20,440 bases of DNA from JANLQX01 sp043775075 (lineage in GTDB: Bacteria; Actinomycetota; Acidimicrobiia; Acidimicrobiales; JANYDT01), in NCBI GenBank assembly GCA_043775075.1, contig JAYVSS010000417.1, forward strand, positions 1-20,440, given 5' to 3'. Made by a program: the position numbers and the translations under genes. Of this stretch, positions 1 to 7,120 are shown piece after piece. The notes beneath the pieces are model-generated. The model was not told the origin of the DNA, searched no databases, and worked only from the letters and a program-made list of their open reading frames with translations. How positions within the stretch are numbered: position 1 is the first letter of the stretch; each line of letters starts with the position of its first letter.

Positions 1-2
1 GT

Positions 3-3000
3 GCTGGGTCTCGGGGTGGTAGCGCCTGGACCGGGGTGAACCCCTACAAGGGCCTGCGCCCCTTCGACGAGTCCGACGCCGCCGACTTCTTCGGGAGAAC
101 ACCGCTGATCGACGACATCGTCGACCACGTGCATCGGCTGGCGTTGGTGGCGATCGTCGGACCGTCGGGTTGCGGCAAATCGAGCCTGGTCCGAGCGGGA
201 GTGGTGCCGCGTTTGCGCGAAGCCGGGTGGGCCGTCGCCATGATGCGGCCCGGTGAGCACCCGCTCGAGTCGCTCGCCACGGCGCTGGAAATGACCCTGC
301 TCGGTCCGGTGGCATCAACGCAGAACGTTGTCGGGCGCAGTGGTCGGGTGCTCGTCATCGATCAGCTCGAGGAACTGTTCACGATCTGCCAGTCCGAGGA
401 CGACCGGGAGGAGTTTCTCCGTCTCTTGGCCGAGTCCGGTGAGCCCGATGCACCGTTCCGAACGATCGCCACCTTGCGGTCAGACTTCCTGAGTCTTCCG
501 TTGCAGGACCGCGTGCTCGGTCCGTTGCTGGGCGACGGGGTCGTCATCGTTCCGCCCATGACTGCCCGTGAGCTCGATGAGTGCGTACGCTGGCCGGCGG
601 AACGCCATGGCATCGAGATGGAGTCGTCGCTCGTCACGCAAATCGTCGCCGATGCGGCCGCCCGCCCGGGCTCACTGCCGTTGTTGCAGTTCGCGCTAGC
701 GGACCTCGTCGACCGGCGCGACCGTGGCGCAGTCGCACTCGACCACTACGACGACGTTGGCGGTATCGCCGGCGCCCTCTCGCGAAGAGCCGAGACGATG
801 TATCTGGCGCTCCCCGGACCTGAGCGCTCCCTCCTACCGGGCCTGATCGCTCGATTGGTCGTGTCCGTGGAAGGGCAGCCCGAAACGAGCAGGCGGGTCC
901 CCCTTCACACCCTCTCCGTCGAGACGCGTCAACTCATCGGGGTTCTCGTTGAGCACCGGCTGGTGGTGGTGGCCAACGACCCCGGAACGCGCGAGCCGAT
1001 CGTCGAGCTCGCCCACGAGTCGCTGCTGATCGCGTGGCCACGACTCCAGGAATGGATTGGCGAGACCCGTGGCGACGCCCGGCTGCTGCTGCAGATCAGC
1101 AGCGCAACGGTGGTCTGGGAACAAGGTGAGCGAACCGAAACCGACCTGTACCGTGGGCCACGGTTGCGCTCGGCCGTCGAGTGGAGCCGCCAGCACCTCG
1201 GATCGCTCAGCGCGGCGGAGCGTGAATTCCTCGCTGAAGGTGATCGCTGCGAGCGTCAGTTGACCGATCAGCGGGACCGGACGTTGCGCCTGGTCACTCG
1301 GCTGTCGATAGGGCTGGCCTGTTTGTTGGTGGTGGCGATCGTCGGTGCCTCGGTAGCCGTGGTCCAACGAGGACGGGCAACACGGGCGAGCTACAACAGC
1401 GAAACGAAGCGACTGCTGGCGACGTCGGCGAAGCTCTCCACGGAGAGTCCGCCGCTGGCGCTGCTGCTCGCGCTCGAAGGGAGCCGCCGGCGTGGGGACC
1501 GGCTCGCCGCCCACGACGCCCTTCTCCAAACGCTCACCGCCACGCCCACAGCTCTCGGCTCGGCGACGGTCGGCCATCCGGTTCGACGGCTGCTGTTCGA
1601 TCGATCCGGTCGCCGGATCGTCGCCGTGGGCGACAGCGAGGCTGTGGTGATCGACGCCGGGTCCCATCGTGTTCTGGCCCGACGTACGTTGCGTTCGCCC
1701 GGTCGCAGCGAACCATCGATCGGGCTCGGGCCGGGCGACACGATCATTGTCAGCGACGGCGCCTACGACGTGCGCTTCCTGAGTGCGTTGACGTTGCAGG
1801 AAACCAGCCCCTTGCTGGCGTTGCCCGGAGCGAGCCGGTCGTTCACGACGGCTTCGGATGGTTCCGTGCTGGCGATCGGGGATGACTTCGGGACGGTTCG
1901 CCTTTGGGACATGCCGGATAGGACGGAGCAGGCGAGCCTGCAACTACCGACGAACGCCGTGAGCCTCGCGTTCAGCCGGGACGGGTTGAAGCTCGCCGTC
2001 GCCGAGGACACCGTCCTTTCGGTGTGGAGCATTGGCGGACACCGACAACTAGGACGGTTCGCCGTCGCCCAGGAGATCGCCGCGGTTGCCTTCGCTGACG
2101 ACGGTGCGGTGATCGTAAGTTCGAAACCGATCGATGGCGTCGCCACCATCAGCGCCCTCGACGCGACAACCGGCACCGAGCGCTGGCGCACCTCGAAAGC
2201 GGCAACCGCAGCGGCGACGCTGGCGGCGGAACGCCCTGGCGCAATGCTGGTGGCGGACCCCAACGGTGTGCGCCGGTTGCAACTGGCGAGCGGTGACGCC
2301 GAGGCCGTCGCCGGCGCACCGGCGCGATCCGTCGCCGCTGCGCCCGACGGGTCCTCGTTCGTTATCGCCGGAGGCGGAACGACGCTTTCGTTCTGGTCGA
2401 GCGATGGTCGGGAGCTGATCGGCCGGGCCCTTCCATCCGTGCCTATCCGCAGTTGTCAGCCTCAAGCGAGCACCGACGGCCGCTTCGTCGCCTGCGGCGA
2501 CCCATTCGTAGTGTGGGATCTCGCCCAGCCGAATCGCTCTGCGGTGATCCAGGGCCGACGCCGCGGGTTCCTGTTCGGTGACGATCGTTCGCTCACCATC
2601 GATGGCTCCGGTTCGTGGCAGGTGATCGATCTAGGAAGCGGCAACATGCTCGAACAAGGGAAGGCGTCGCGGCTCCCCTGGGGCGGTTTTGCCGAGCGAC
2701 CCAAGACCCGTGTCAGTCCGGACGGTCGGCTCGTCGCCACGGCGGATCAGACCAGTGCTTGGCTCGTCGACGTGCGCGCCAACCGCGTGACCCGGTTGCG
2801 GGGCGGCGGCGCCGGTCCGAGCCCCGTCCGAATCATACGCGATGTCTGGTTTTCGAATAACGGCGCGTTGCTCCTCGCCCTCCTCGACACCGGCGACGTC
2901 GAGGCCTGGACGACCATCGGCACCCCCGACCGACCGACGCTCTGGTTTGCCGGTTCGCGCTACGGGCGACGCCCTCTCGCATTCGACGCCGTAGGCGGAC

Positions 3001-3422
3001 TCGCCCTCACCGACACAGTGAGGGGCGAACAAGCCGTCACCCTGACCGACCGGGCATCCGGTGCGCCTCGCCCAGGCGCATTCGTCGGGCCCGGCTCGCC
3101 TCTCTATGCCGCCGCCTTCGACCCCACGGCGCATTGGATCGCGACAGCCGATCTCGACGGAACTGTCCGCCTGTGGGACGTCGGTACCCGTCGGCCTCTC
3201 GGACGGCCGATACCCACCGATCCGGGCACCGTGCCTCGCTTTCTGCCTGGAAAGGAACTGCGACTCCTCACCGTCCAGGCCGGGCGCGTGCACGTCTGGA
3301 ACCTCGACCCCGGCTCGTTGGCCGACGCCGCCTGTTTCGCCGCCGGTCGCAACCTCACACGAGATGAGTGGGTCGACCTCGGACCGAAAGGCGAACCGTA
3401 CCGCCAGACGTGCCCCGGTTGA
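3..3422 (+). CDS. nSTAND1 NTPase with WD40-like repeat domain, 5' end outside the window
   Basis: Likely a membrane-anchored STAND-type signalling NTPase; its ligand and output are unknown. The frame has no stop back to the window edge, and a Gly/Ser-rich stretch precedes the usual opening of an nSTAND1 domain (NPYKGLRPF, then FFGR). The gene therefore probably starts upstream, and the GTG at 36 is only an internal candidate. Counting residues from 36, Walker A is GPSGCGKS with Lys48 and Walker B is VLVIDQLEELF with Asp109. One hydrophobic segment lies near 423-443. From about 490 to the end there are degenerate WD40-type blades such as GTVRLWD near 625 and again near 1045. The tail AGRNLTRDEW is a common ending in actinobacterial nSTAND1-WD40 proteins. 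The part before the membrane segment should be cytoplasmic and the propeller extracytoplasmic, if the segment spans once. The missing N-terminus often carries a regulator-type or effector domain in this family. No functional link to the polysaccharide genes is visible. Confidence 0.88.
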   Translation, partial: AGSRGGSAWTGVNPYKGLRPFDESDAADFFGRTPLIDDIVDHVHRLALVAIVGPSGCGKSSLVRAGVVPRLREAGWAVAMMRPGEHPLESLATALEMTLLGPVASTQNVVGRSGRVLVIDQLEELFTICQSEDDREEFLRLLAESGEPDAPFRTIATLRSDFLSLPLQDRVLGPLLGDGVVIVPPMTARELDECVRWPAERHGIEMESSLVTQIVADAAARPGSLPLLQFALADLVDRRDRGAVALDHYDDVGGIAGALSRRAETMYLALPGPERSLLPGLIARLVVSVEGQPETSRRVPLHTLSVETRQLIGVLVEHRLVVVANDPGTREPIVELAHESLLIAWPRLQEWIGETRGDARLLLQISSATVVWEQGERTETDLYRGPRLRSAVEWSRQHLGSLSAAEREFLAEGDRCERQLTDQRDRTLRLVTRLSIGLACLLVVAIVGASVAVVQRGRATRASYNSETKRLLATSAKLSTESPPLALLLALEGSRRRGDRLAAHDALLQTLTATPTALGSATVGHPVRRLLFDRSGRRIVAVGDSEAVVIDAGSHRVLARRTLRSPGRSEPSIGLGPGDTIIVSDGAYDVRFLSALTLQETSPLLALPGASRSFTTASDGSVLAIGDDFGTVRLWDMPDRTEQASLQLPTNAVSLAFSRDGLKLAVAEDTVLSVWSIGGHRQLGRFAVAQEIAAVAFADDGAVIVSSKPIDGVATISALDATTGTERWRTSKAATAAATLAAERPGAMLVADPNGVRRLQLASGDAEAVAGAPARSVAAAPDGSSFVIAGGGTTLSFWSSDGRELIGRALPSVPIRSCQPQASTDGRFVACGDPFVVWDLAQPNRSAVIQGRRRGFLFGDDRSLTIDGSGSWQVIDLGSGNMLEQGKASRLPWGGFAERPKTRVSPDGRLVATADQTSAWLVDVRANRVTRLRGGGAGPSPVRIIRDVWFSNNGALLLALLDTGDVEAWTTIGTPDRPTLWFAGSRYGRRPLAFDAVGGLALTDTVRGEQAVTLTDRASGAPRPGAFVGPGSPLYAAAFDPTAHWIATADLDGTVRLWDVGTRRPLGRPIPTDPGTVPRFLPGKELRLLTVQAGRVHVWNLDPGSLADAACFAAGRNLTRDEWVDLGPKGEPYRQTCPG

Positions 3423-3423
3423 C

Positions 3424-3466
3424 CACCACGACAGTCGGCGGGCCGGTTCGCGTTTTGTCGGTGGTG
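3424..3466 (+). terminator. Candidate hairpin after the nSTAND1-WD40 gene
   Basis: CACCACGACA (3424-3433) pairs with TGTC-G-GTGGTG (3456-3466), giving a 10-bp stem with one bulged G and a 22-nt loop. It starts right after the stop codon at 3420-3422. No T-tract follows, so termination is uncertain and the fold may be a chance one. Confidence 0.3.
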
Positions 3467-4080
3467 CAGGAGTCCGATGCCGGACCGGCCGTGCTGACGG
3501 AGCGGCTCGCCACCGAGGCGAAATCGTCGAACTCGTCACGCCCGAATCGTTGAATCCCTAGAGATGTCGCTAGAGGACGCACGATAAGCGCGACGCAGAA
3601 TCACGCGCCCGCAACTCGTAAGCGCACAAACTATGGCCCGAGCGCTGCGCCGTGAGCGCTCAAGCCAGACACCTACTGCGGGCATCGCCATTTGCGCAAC
3701 GGAAATCGCCCACCTGTCCTTTGCTCGTGCTGATTCAGGGCTCCCCTTCAAAGTATTGCAGTTGCCTGCCCTCCGACGGGCGTCGCCCGGCCTCGCACGC
3801 AGGAACGCTCGGGCGGGACCACGCGCTTCGTGTGGCGGTTGGTCCCCACGCCGACTCCGGGAGGGTCCAGCGGTTCGTGTCTGGTGACCGGCGCCAGTTT
3901 GGCTTGGAAGAATCGGAGCATCGCGGTATTCGACAGCACAACGAAGTGCCAGGGGCCCGATTGATCGCTTCAACGGCTTTGGCCGGTCTCAGAGAGCCGG
4001 TAGGCCAGAACCAACGATGAAGATGATCGAGTCGATCCACCAGTTCGGGGCTGGCGATCCCCGCTATGGGCTGGGGCTGC
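3467..4080. other. Long intergenic stretch with no supported gene
   Basis: About 600 bp were read in all six frames. The open frames here are short, mutually overlapping, and lack family motifs, ribosome sites and the codon pattern of the neighbouring genes. Base composition looks less GC-rich than in the flanking genes. No tRNA, transposase fragment or clear terminal inverted repeat was recognised. It may be a decayed region or an insertion scar. Confidence 0.5.
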
Positions 4081-4098
4081 ATATCGACCCCTCGATAT
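4081..4098. promoter_or_regulatory. Perfect dyad, possible operator upstream of the LLM oxidoreductase
   Basis: ATATCGA (4081-4087), spacer CCCC, then TCGATAT (4092-4098) form a perfect 7-bp inverted repeat with a 4-nt centre. It lies about 112 bp before the ATG at 4210. The symmetry and AT-rich arms suit a dimeric regulator site. No adjacent regulator gene is present, so the role is inferred only from position. Confidence 0.3.
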
Positions 4099-4209
4099 CG
4101 GCAAAGCGAGACGATACAGGCGAAAGACATTTGAAACTTACTGGGAGTAGATTTTGTCGGTGGCTACGCAGCTACGCTCATCGGAGCCCTGGGAGACGAA
4201 GGAGTGCGC

Positions 4210-5079
4210 ATGAAGTTTGGCCTGGCATTCGCTGCGAGCATTGGCATTGACGGCGACGACGCCCTGGAACTTTGTCGGAGAGCAGAAGCGGCTGGGTTTG
4301 AATCGGTGTGGGGTGGCGAACACGTGATCATGCCGAGCGCGATCGATTCGCGGTACCCGTACACGGCGGACGGCAAGGTCCCGGCGGTGCCGGATACCCC
4401 GATTCCTGATCCGCTCATCTGGCTGGCATTCGTCGCTGCGGTGGCGCCGACACTTCGTCTGGGTACCTGCATTTTGATCGTGCCCCAGCGTAATCCGTTG
4501 GTGCTCGCCAAAGAACTTGCCACCCTTGATCGGCTCTCGGGCGGGCGAGTTGAACTCGGCCTCGGAGTTGGATGGCTACGCGAAGAATTCGACGCACTTG
4601 GCGTGCCCTGGGAACGTCGCGGCGCCCGCAATGACGAGTACATCGAGGCGATGCGGCTGCTGTGGTCGGGCCCGGAAGTCGAGTTCCATGGTGAGTTCGT
4701 CGACTTCCCGCCCGTCACCTGCAGCCCCCGGCCGGTGCAACCCTCGATTCCAATTCTGGTCGGCGGCGATACCGACGCGGCGATACATCGCGCTGTGCGG
4801 ATCGCCGACGGGTACTTTCCCGGGGAGGGTGAGGTCGATCGTCTTGCTTCGCTCATCGGCCGCGTGCGAGAGGCGGCGGAACGTGCTGGACGCGATCCAT
4901 TGAGTATTGAGATCAACGCAATGTTTGGCCGACAGTTGGCCGATCCGGTTGCTGGGGCCGAGCAACTCGCCGAGTTAGGGGTTGGCCGGGCGATGGTGTC
5001 CGGTTTCGTGTTTGCCGGGCCGGGCGGCCTTGATCGTCTCAGTGAATTCGGCGAGCTTGTCATCGGGCAGGTCGACTGA
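4210..5079 (+). CDS. LLM-class flavin (probably F420-dependent) oxidoreductase
   Basis: A luciferase-like monooxygenase-fold protein of 289 aa, the usual size for the single-domain F420-type branch. It opens with MKFGLAF, followed by the AEAAGFESVWGGEHV segment. LRLGTCILIVPQRNPLVLAKELATLD and the stretch GGRVELGLGVGWLREEFDALG are hallmark LLM blocks that build the TIM barrel and flavin/F420 pocket. PSIPILVGG near residue 180 is the other standard signature. The ATG at 4210 is chosen over a GTG at 4204 because GAAGGAG (4198-4204) sits 5 nt before the ATG and overlaps the GTG. The protein should be a soluble cytoplasmic enzyme; its substrate cannot be told. It stands alone, with long gene-free DNA on both sides and no sign of co-transcription with the polysaccharide genes. 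F420 rather than FMN use is inferred from subfamily resemblance and likely host. Confidence 0.9.
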   Translation: MKFGLAFAASIGIDGDDALELCRRAEAAGFESVWGGEHVIMPSAIDSRYPYTADGKVPAVPDTPIPDPLIWLAFVAAVAPTLRLGTCILIVPQRNPLVLAKELATLDRLSGGRVELGLGVGWLREEFDALGVPWERRGARNDEYIEAMRLLWSGPEVEFHGEFVDFPPVTCSPRPVQPSIPILVGGDTDAAIHRAVRIADGYFPGEGEVDRLASLIGRVREAAERAGRDPLSIEINAMFGRQLADPVAGAEQLAELGVGRAMVSGFVFAGPGGLDRLSEFGELVIGQVD

Positions 5080-5625
5080 AGCTCGCGAACTTGGAAGAGC
5101 AGCGCGCCGCGGCCGAGGTGAGCGACGCCGGGTGCGCCGACCGCAGGTGATGTAGTCGATCTAGACCTTGCCTTGCCTGAAGGCCGCGAGGCCGCCTTGC
5201 GTCCTCGCCAACTTCGTGGTGACAGCCCAACGAATTCTCAACGCATGGCCAACAGCGGCTCACGTCGTCCCGTTGACCACCACGCTGCGCTGGTTCAATT
5301 CGGAGGCCGTCATTCAACCCGTATAGGCGTACGGACGTAACCAGATTGACGCTGCGCAATATCAGCACTTTACGTAAGTCTCGCCAAAGCGCATTCTCGT
5401 GACGAGCGGCAATGGCAGAGCAATGATGCGCGAGCAAAATGCGAGACACTGTCGCCGCTATTCTCGACTTACGGTAAGCCAACGCGACGAAGTATTTCGA
5501 TTATAGATTAGGCTCCGGCCTCAATTACTGATGAGAGCGTTCTCGAGCGCTAGACGCCTTCATGCGGGCGGTCACCGGGCACGCGCCGCGGCAAGCGCGC
5601 TGAACAACTCGTGTGGCCGTATTGA
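5080..5625. other. Gene-free stretch of lower GC between the LLM gene and the polysaccharide locus
   Basis: About 545 bp with no reading frame that resembles a known family. The longest minus-strand frame over this part has no ribosome site and no recognisable motif. From about 5300 to 5530 the DNA is clearly more AT-rich than any gene in the window. It contains CTTAC-G-GTAAG (5468-5478) and TTACGTAA (5370-5377). The octamer CGTAAGTC at 5373-5380 recurs inverted as GACTTACG at 5466-5473. No tRNA or transposase remnant was recognised. Confidence 0.45.
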
Positions 5626-5641
5626 CCCAGGTAACCCTGGG
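5626..5641 (-). terminator. Candidate terminator hairpin after the flippase gene
   Basis: CCCAGG (5626-5631), loop TAAC, CCTGGG (5636-5641) make a perfect 6-bp stem with a tetraloop. It directly abuts the stop codon of the minus-strand flippase gene (5642-5644). Only a weak T content follows on the minus strand, so strength is uncertain. Confidence 0.4.
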
Positions 5642-7009
5642 CTAGCGACGGTCTCGAGGTTCGCGCAGCGACTGGAGGGACCAGAGGCCGGCGATGGTTG
5701 CGGTGAGGAACATAACGGCTGGTTCCCGGGTGAGGACGGCGATCGTGGCGAAGCCGACGGCGATGATCACGTACTGCATGAAACGAAAGGCGATGGCGGC
5801 GCCTCGCCCCTGAGCCAAATCCCGGAGCACGTGGCGAAAGATGGCGAGATACAGCGCCGCGGCGGGAACCGCCAACACCAGCCGCCCCCATCCGACGAAG
5901 ACATGCGGCCACTGCAGAACGGCGAGGGTGATCGCCGCGGCCATCCAGATCGCCAACCAGGCACCACCGAGCAGCAGACCCTGCAAACGCGACGACTGCG
6001 ATCCCGACACCGACCGATCGACGCCTCGTACCTGGGCCAAGCTGGCGACCACCGCTGACACGGTGTACGACGCGTCGAGCATGCGGGACGCCAGAAGATA
6101 GGAGGCCAGGCCAGCCGCCGGGAAGCGGGACTGGAACAACGCCAGCACCGCGCCATCGCCACGTTGGATGATGATCTGGCTGATGCTCACGGTGCCCGAC
6201 CCGAAGAGGTCTTGGCGGGTGAGCGCCACGCCCACCCCGGGCGCCAAACGCCGGCGCCTGCGCCGGTGGGCACCGCCGGTCAGCGCCACGCCCACTCCGG
6301 GCGCCAAACGCCGGCGCCGGCGCCGGTGGGCACTGAGCAAGACCACAGCGATGACCGCTCGCCCGACACTCGTGGCGCAAAACAGCACGAGCACGTTGCG
6401 AAGCGACGAGCTGTCGATATGAGCGCCGGGAAGCACGAGGAAGAGCAAGAAGAGCGGATAGTTCAGCCAGCTGAAGGCAATGTTCGACAGATACTTGCGT
6501 CGTGACAGCTCAAAGCTGGCGGTGACGGTTGAAAGCACATCGCACGGAGCGGCAACGAGCAAGGCAATGCCGGCAGGGCCCCGGAGCCCGGCCCCGCCAA
6601 CAGCTGCACAGATGAAGGCGAACGGTAGGACGACGCGCATCAGCAGCGGCGTAAAGTCCAGCCGATCGGAATCGTCGAGTGCGGCCGCTCGACTCAACAC
6701 CAGTTGGTCGTATCCGAGGCGACCAAGCCCCAGAGCGAAGAGCTCTACCTGGAGGAAGACGAGCAAACGATTGGCGTCCGATTTGGCCAGGTCGCCAACG
6801 AAACCGATGTTTAGCCCAACGGTGGCTATCAGCCCGAGGCCCCCGGGCACCAGCATAAGTACGGTGCGGCGCAGGTCGTCGCGCCCACGACTTCGGACTC
6901 CACCCGGTTCATCGGACGGTCGAGGGTCGTTCGCCTTGTCACGGGAAGCCGGGGTGCTAGTAGCATCACCCCTTCCTTTGCGGAGAACTCCCCGCAGCAT
7001 GTGAACCAT
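5642..7009 (-). CDS. Wzx-like polysaccharide flippase (MATE/MOP superfamily)
   Basis: An integral membrane protein of 455 aa, expected to move undecaprenyl-linked repeat units across the membrane. After a polar N-terminus of about 45 residues there are roughly 10-12 hydrophobic helices. The segment QRGDGAVLALF, then AAGLASYLLASRMLD, is the typical start of the second half in oligosaccharide flippases. Length fits the family. The oddity is a tandem repeat in the loop between the two halves: residues 227-246 and 247-266 both begin AHRRRRRR and continue LAPGVGVALT. Each copy holds six consecutive arginines, so the loop is strongly basic and should be cytoplasmic. The start is uncertain: ATG at 7009 or ATG at 7000, neither with a clear ribosome site. 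The gene is transcribed away from the GT4 gene at 7121. It is the only flippase candidate in the window. Specific Wzx assignment is inferred from context. Confidence 0.78.
   Translation of the reverse strand: MVHMLRGVLRKGRGDATSTPASRDKANDPRPSDEPGGVRSRGRDDLRRTVLMLVPGGLGLIATVGLNIGFVGDLAKSDANRLLVFLQVELFALGLGRLGYDQLVLSRAAALDDSDRLDFTPLLMRVVLPFAFICAAVGGAGLRGPAGIALLVAAPCDVLSTVTASFELSRRKYLSNIAFSWLNYPLFLLFLVLPGAHIDSSSLRNVLVLFCATSVGRAVIAVVLLSAHRRRRRRLAPGVGVALTGGAHRRRRRRLAPGVGVALTRQDLFGSGTVSISQIIIQRGDGAVLALFQSRFPAAGLASYLLASRMLDASYTVSAVVASLAQVRGVDRSVSGSQSSRLQGLLLGGAWLAIWMAAAITLAVLQWPHVFVGWGRLVLAVPAAALYLAIFRHVLRDLAQGRGAAIAFRFMQYVIIAVGFATIAVLTREPAVMFLTATIAGLWSLQSLREPRDRR
6219..6338. repeat. Two-copy 60-bp tandem repeat inside the flippase gene
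   Basis: Copies are 6219-6278 and 6279-6338. Over the first 55 bases they differ at three sites only (6221/6281, 6236/6296, 6259/6319), then diverge. The unit is a multiple of three, so it adds 20 residues in frame. Read on the minus strand, the three differences are CTC/CTG (Leu), GGG/GGA (Gly) and AGG/CGG (Arg), all synonymous. The unit contains GGCGCCGGCGCC-like self-complementary sequence. Confidence 0.95.
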
Positions 7010-7058
7010 CCCGTATTACTGTCCGATCTTTGGTCCGGATTCCGAGGTTAGCCCACGG

Positions 7059-7065
7059 TAATCTA
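7059..7065. promoter_or_regulatory. Possible shared -10 of divergent promoters
   Basis: TAATCTA carries a -10-like TAATCT on the plus strand (7059-7064) and TAGATT on the minus strand (7065-7060). Expected starts would give leaders of about 45-50 nt for both the GT4 gene at 7121 and the flippase gene at 7009. No good -35 box was found for either direction. Position and symmetry are the only evidence. Confidence 0.3.
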
Positions 7066-7120
7066 CGAGTTCCGAGATCGGCGAGCGTCCGGCCGGTGGT
7101 CAAGACGATTAGGCGGTGCG

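Noticed and set aside
834..1943. Long minus-strand open frame opposite the nSTAND1-WD40 gene
   Set aside because: Arg/Gln/Pro-rich composition typical of antisense reading in high-GC DNA; no domain motifs, while the plus strand shows clear Walker motifs.
2631..3539. Minus-strand open frame of about 300 codons over the end of the WD40 region
   Set aside because: Low-complexity antisense composition; the opposite strand has WD-type repeats and a family-like C-terminus.
3735..4130. Minus-strand frame before the LLM gene as a degraded protein gene
   Set aside because: No ribosome site and no recognisable domain; adjacent frames give equally plausible short peptides, so no single reading stands out.
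5370..5478. Inverted pair CGTAAGTC/GACTTACG as ends of a small mobile element
   Set aside because: Only eight bases match perfectly, no flanking direct repeat is seen, and the roughly 100 bp between carry no gene.
5060..5482. Minus-strand frame downstream of the LLM gene
   Set aside because: Overlaps the LLM gene end, has no motif or ribosome site, and lies in low-GC sequence without gene-like codon use.
3423..5641. tRNA gene or integrase attachment site in the gaps
   Set aside because: No cloverleaf, TTCGA-type T-loop consensus with matching acceptor arms, or integrase fragment was found on either strand.
6219..6338. Tandem repeat considered as a CRISPR fragment or regulatory iteron
   Set aside because: Only two directly adjacent copies with no spacers, lying in frame inside a coding gene, with differences confined to silent codon positions.
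5550..6380. Minus- and plus-strand frames overlapping the flippase, with Pro/Ala or Arg repeat peptides
   Set aside because: The repeats are other-frame readings of the 60-bp duplication; only the 5642-7009 frame gives membrane helices and flippase motifs.
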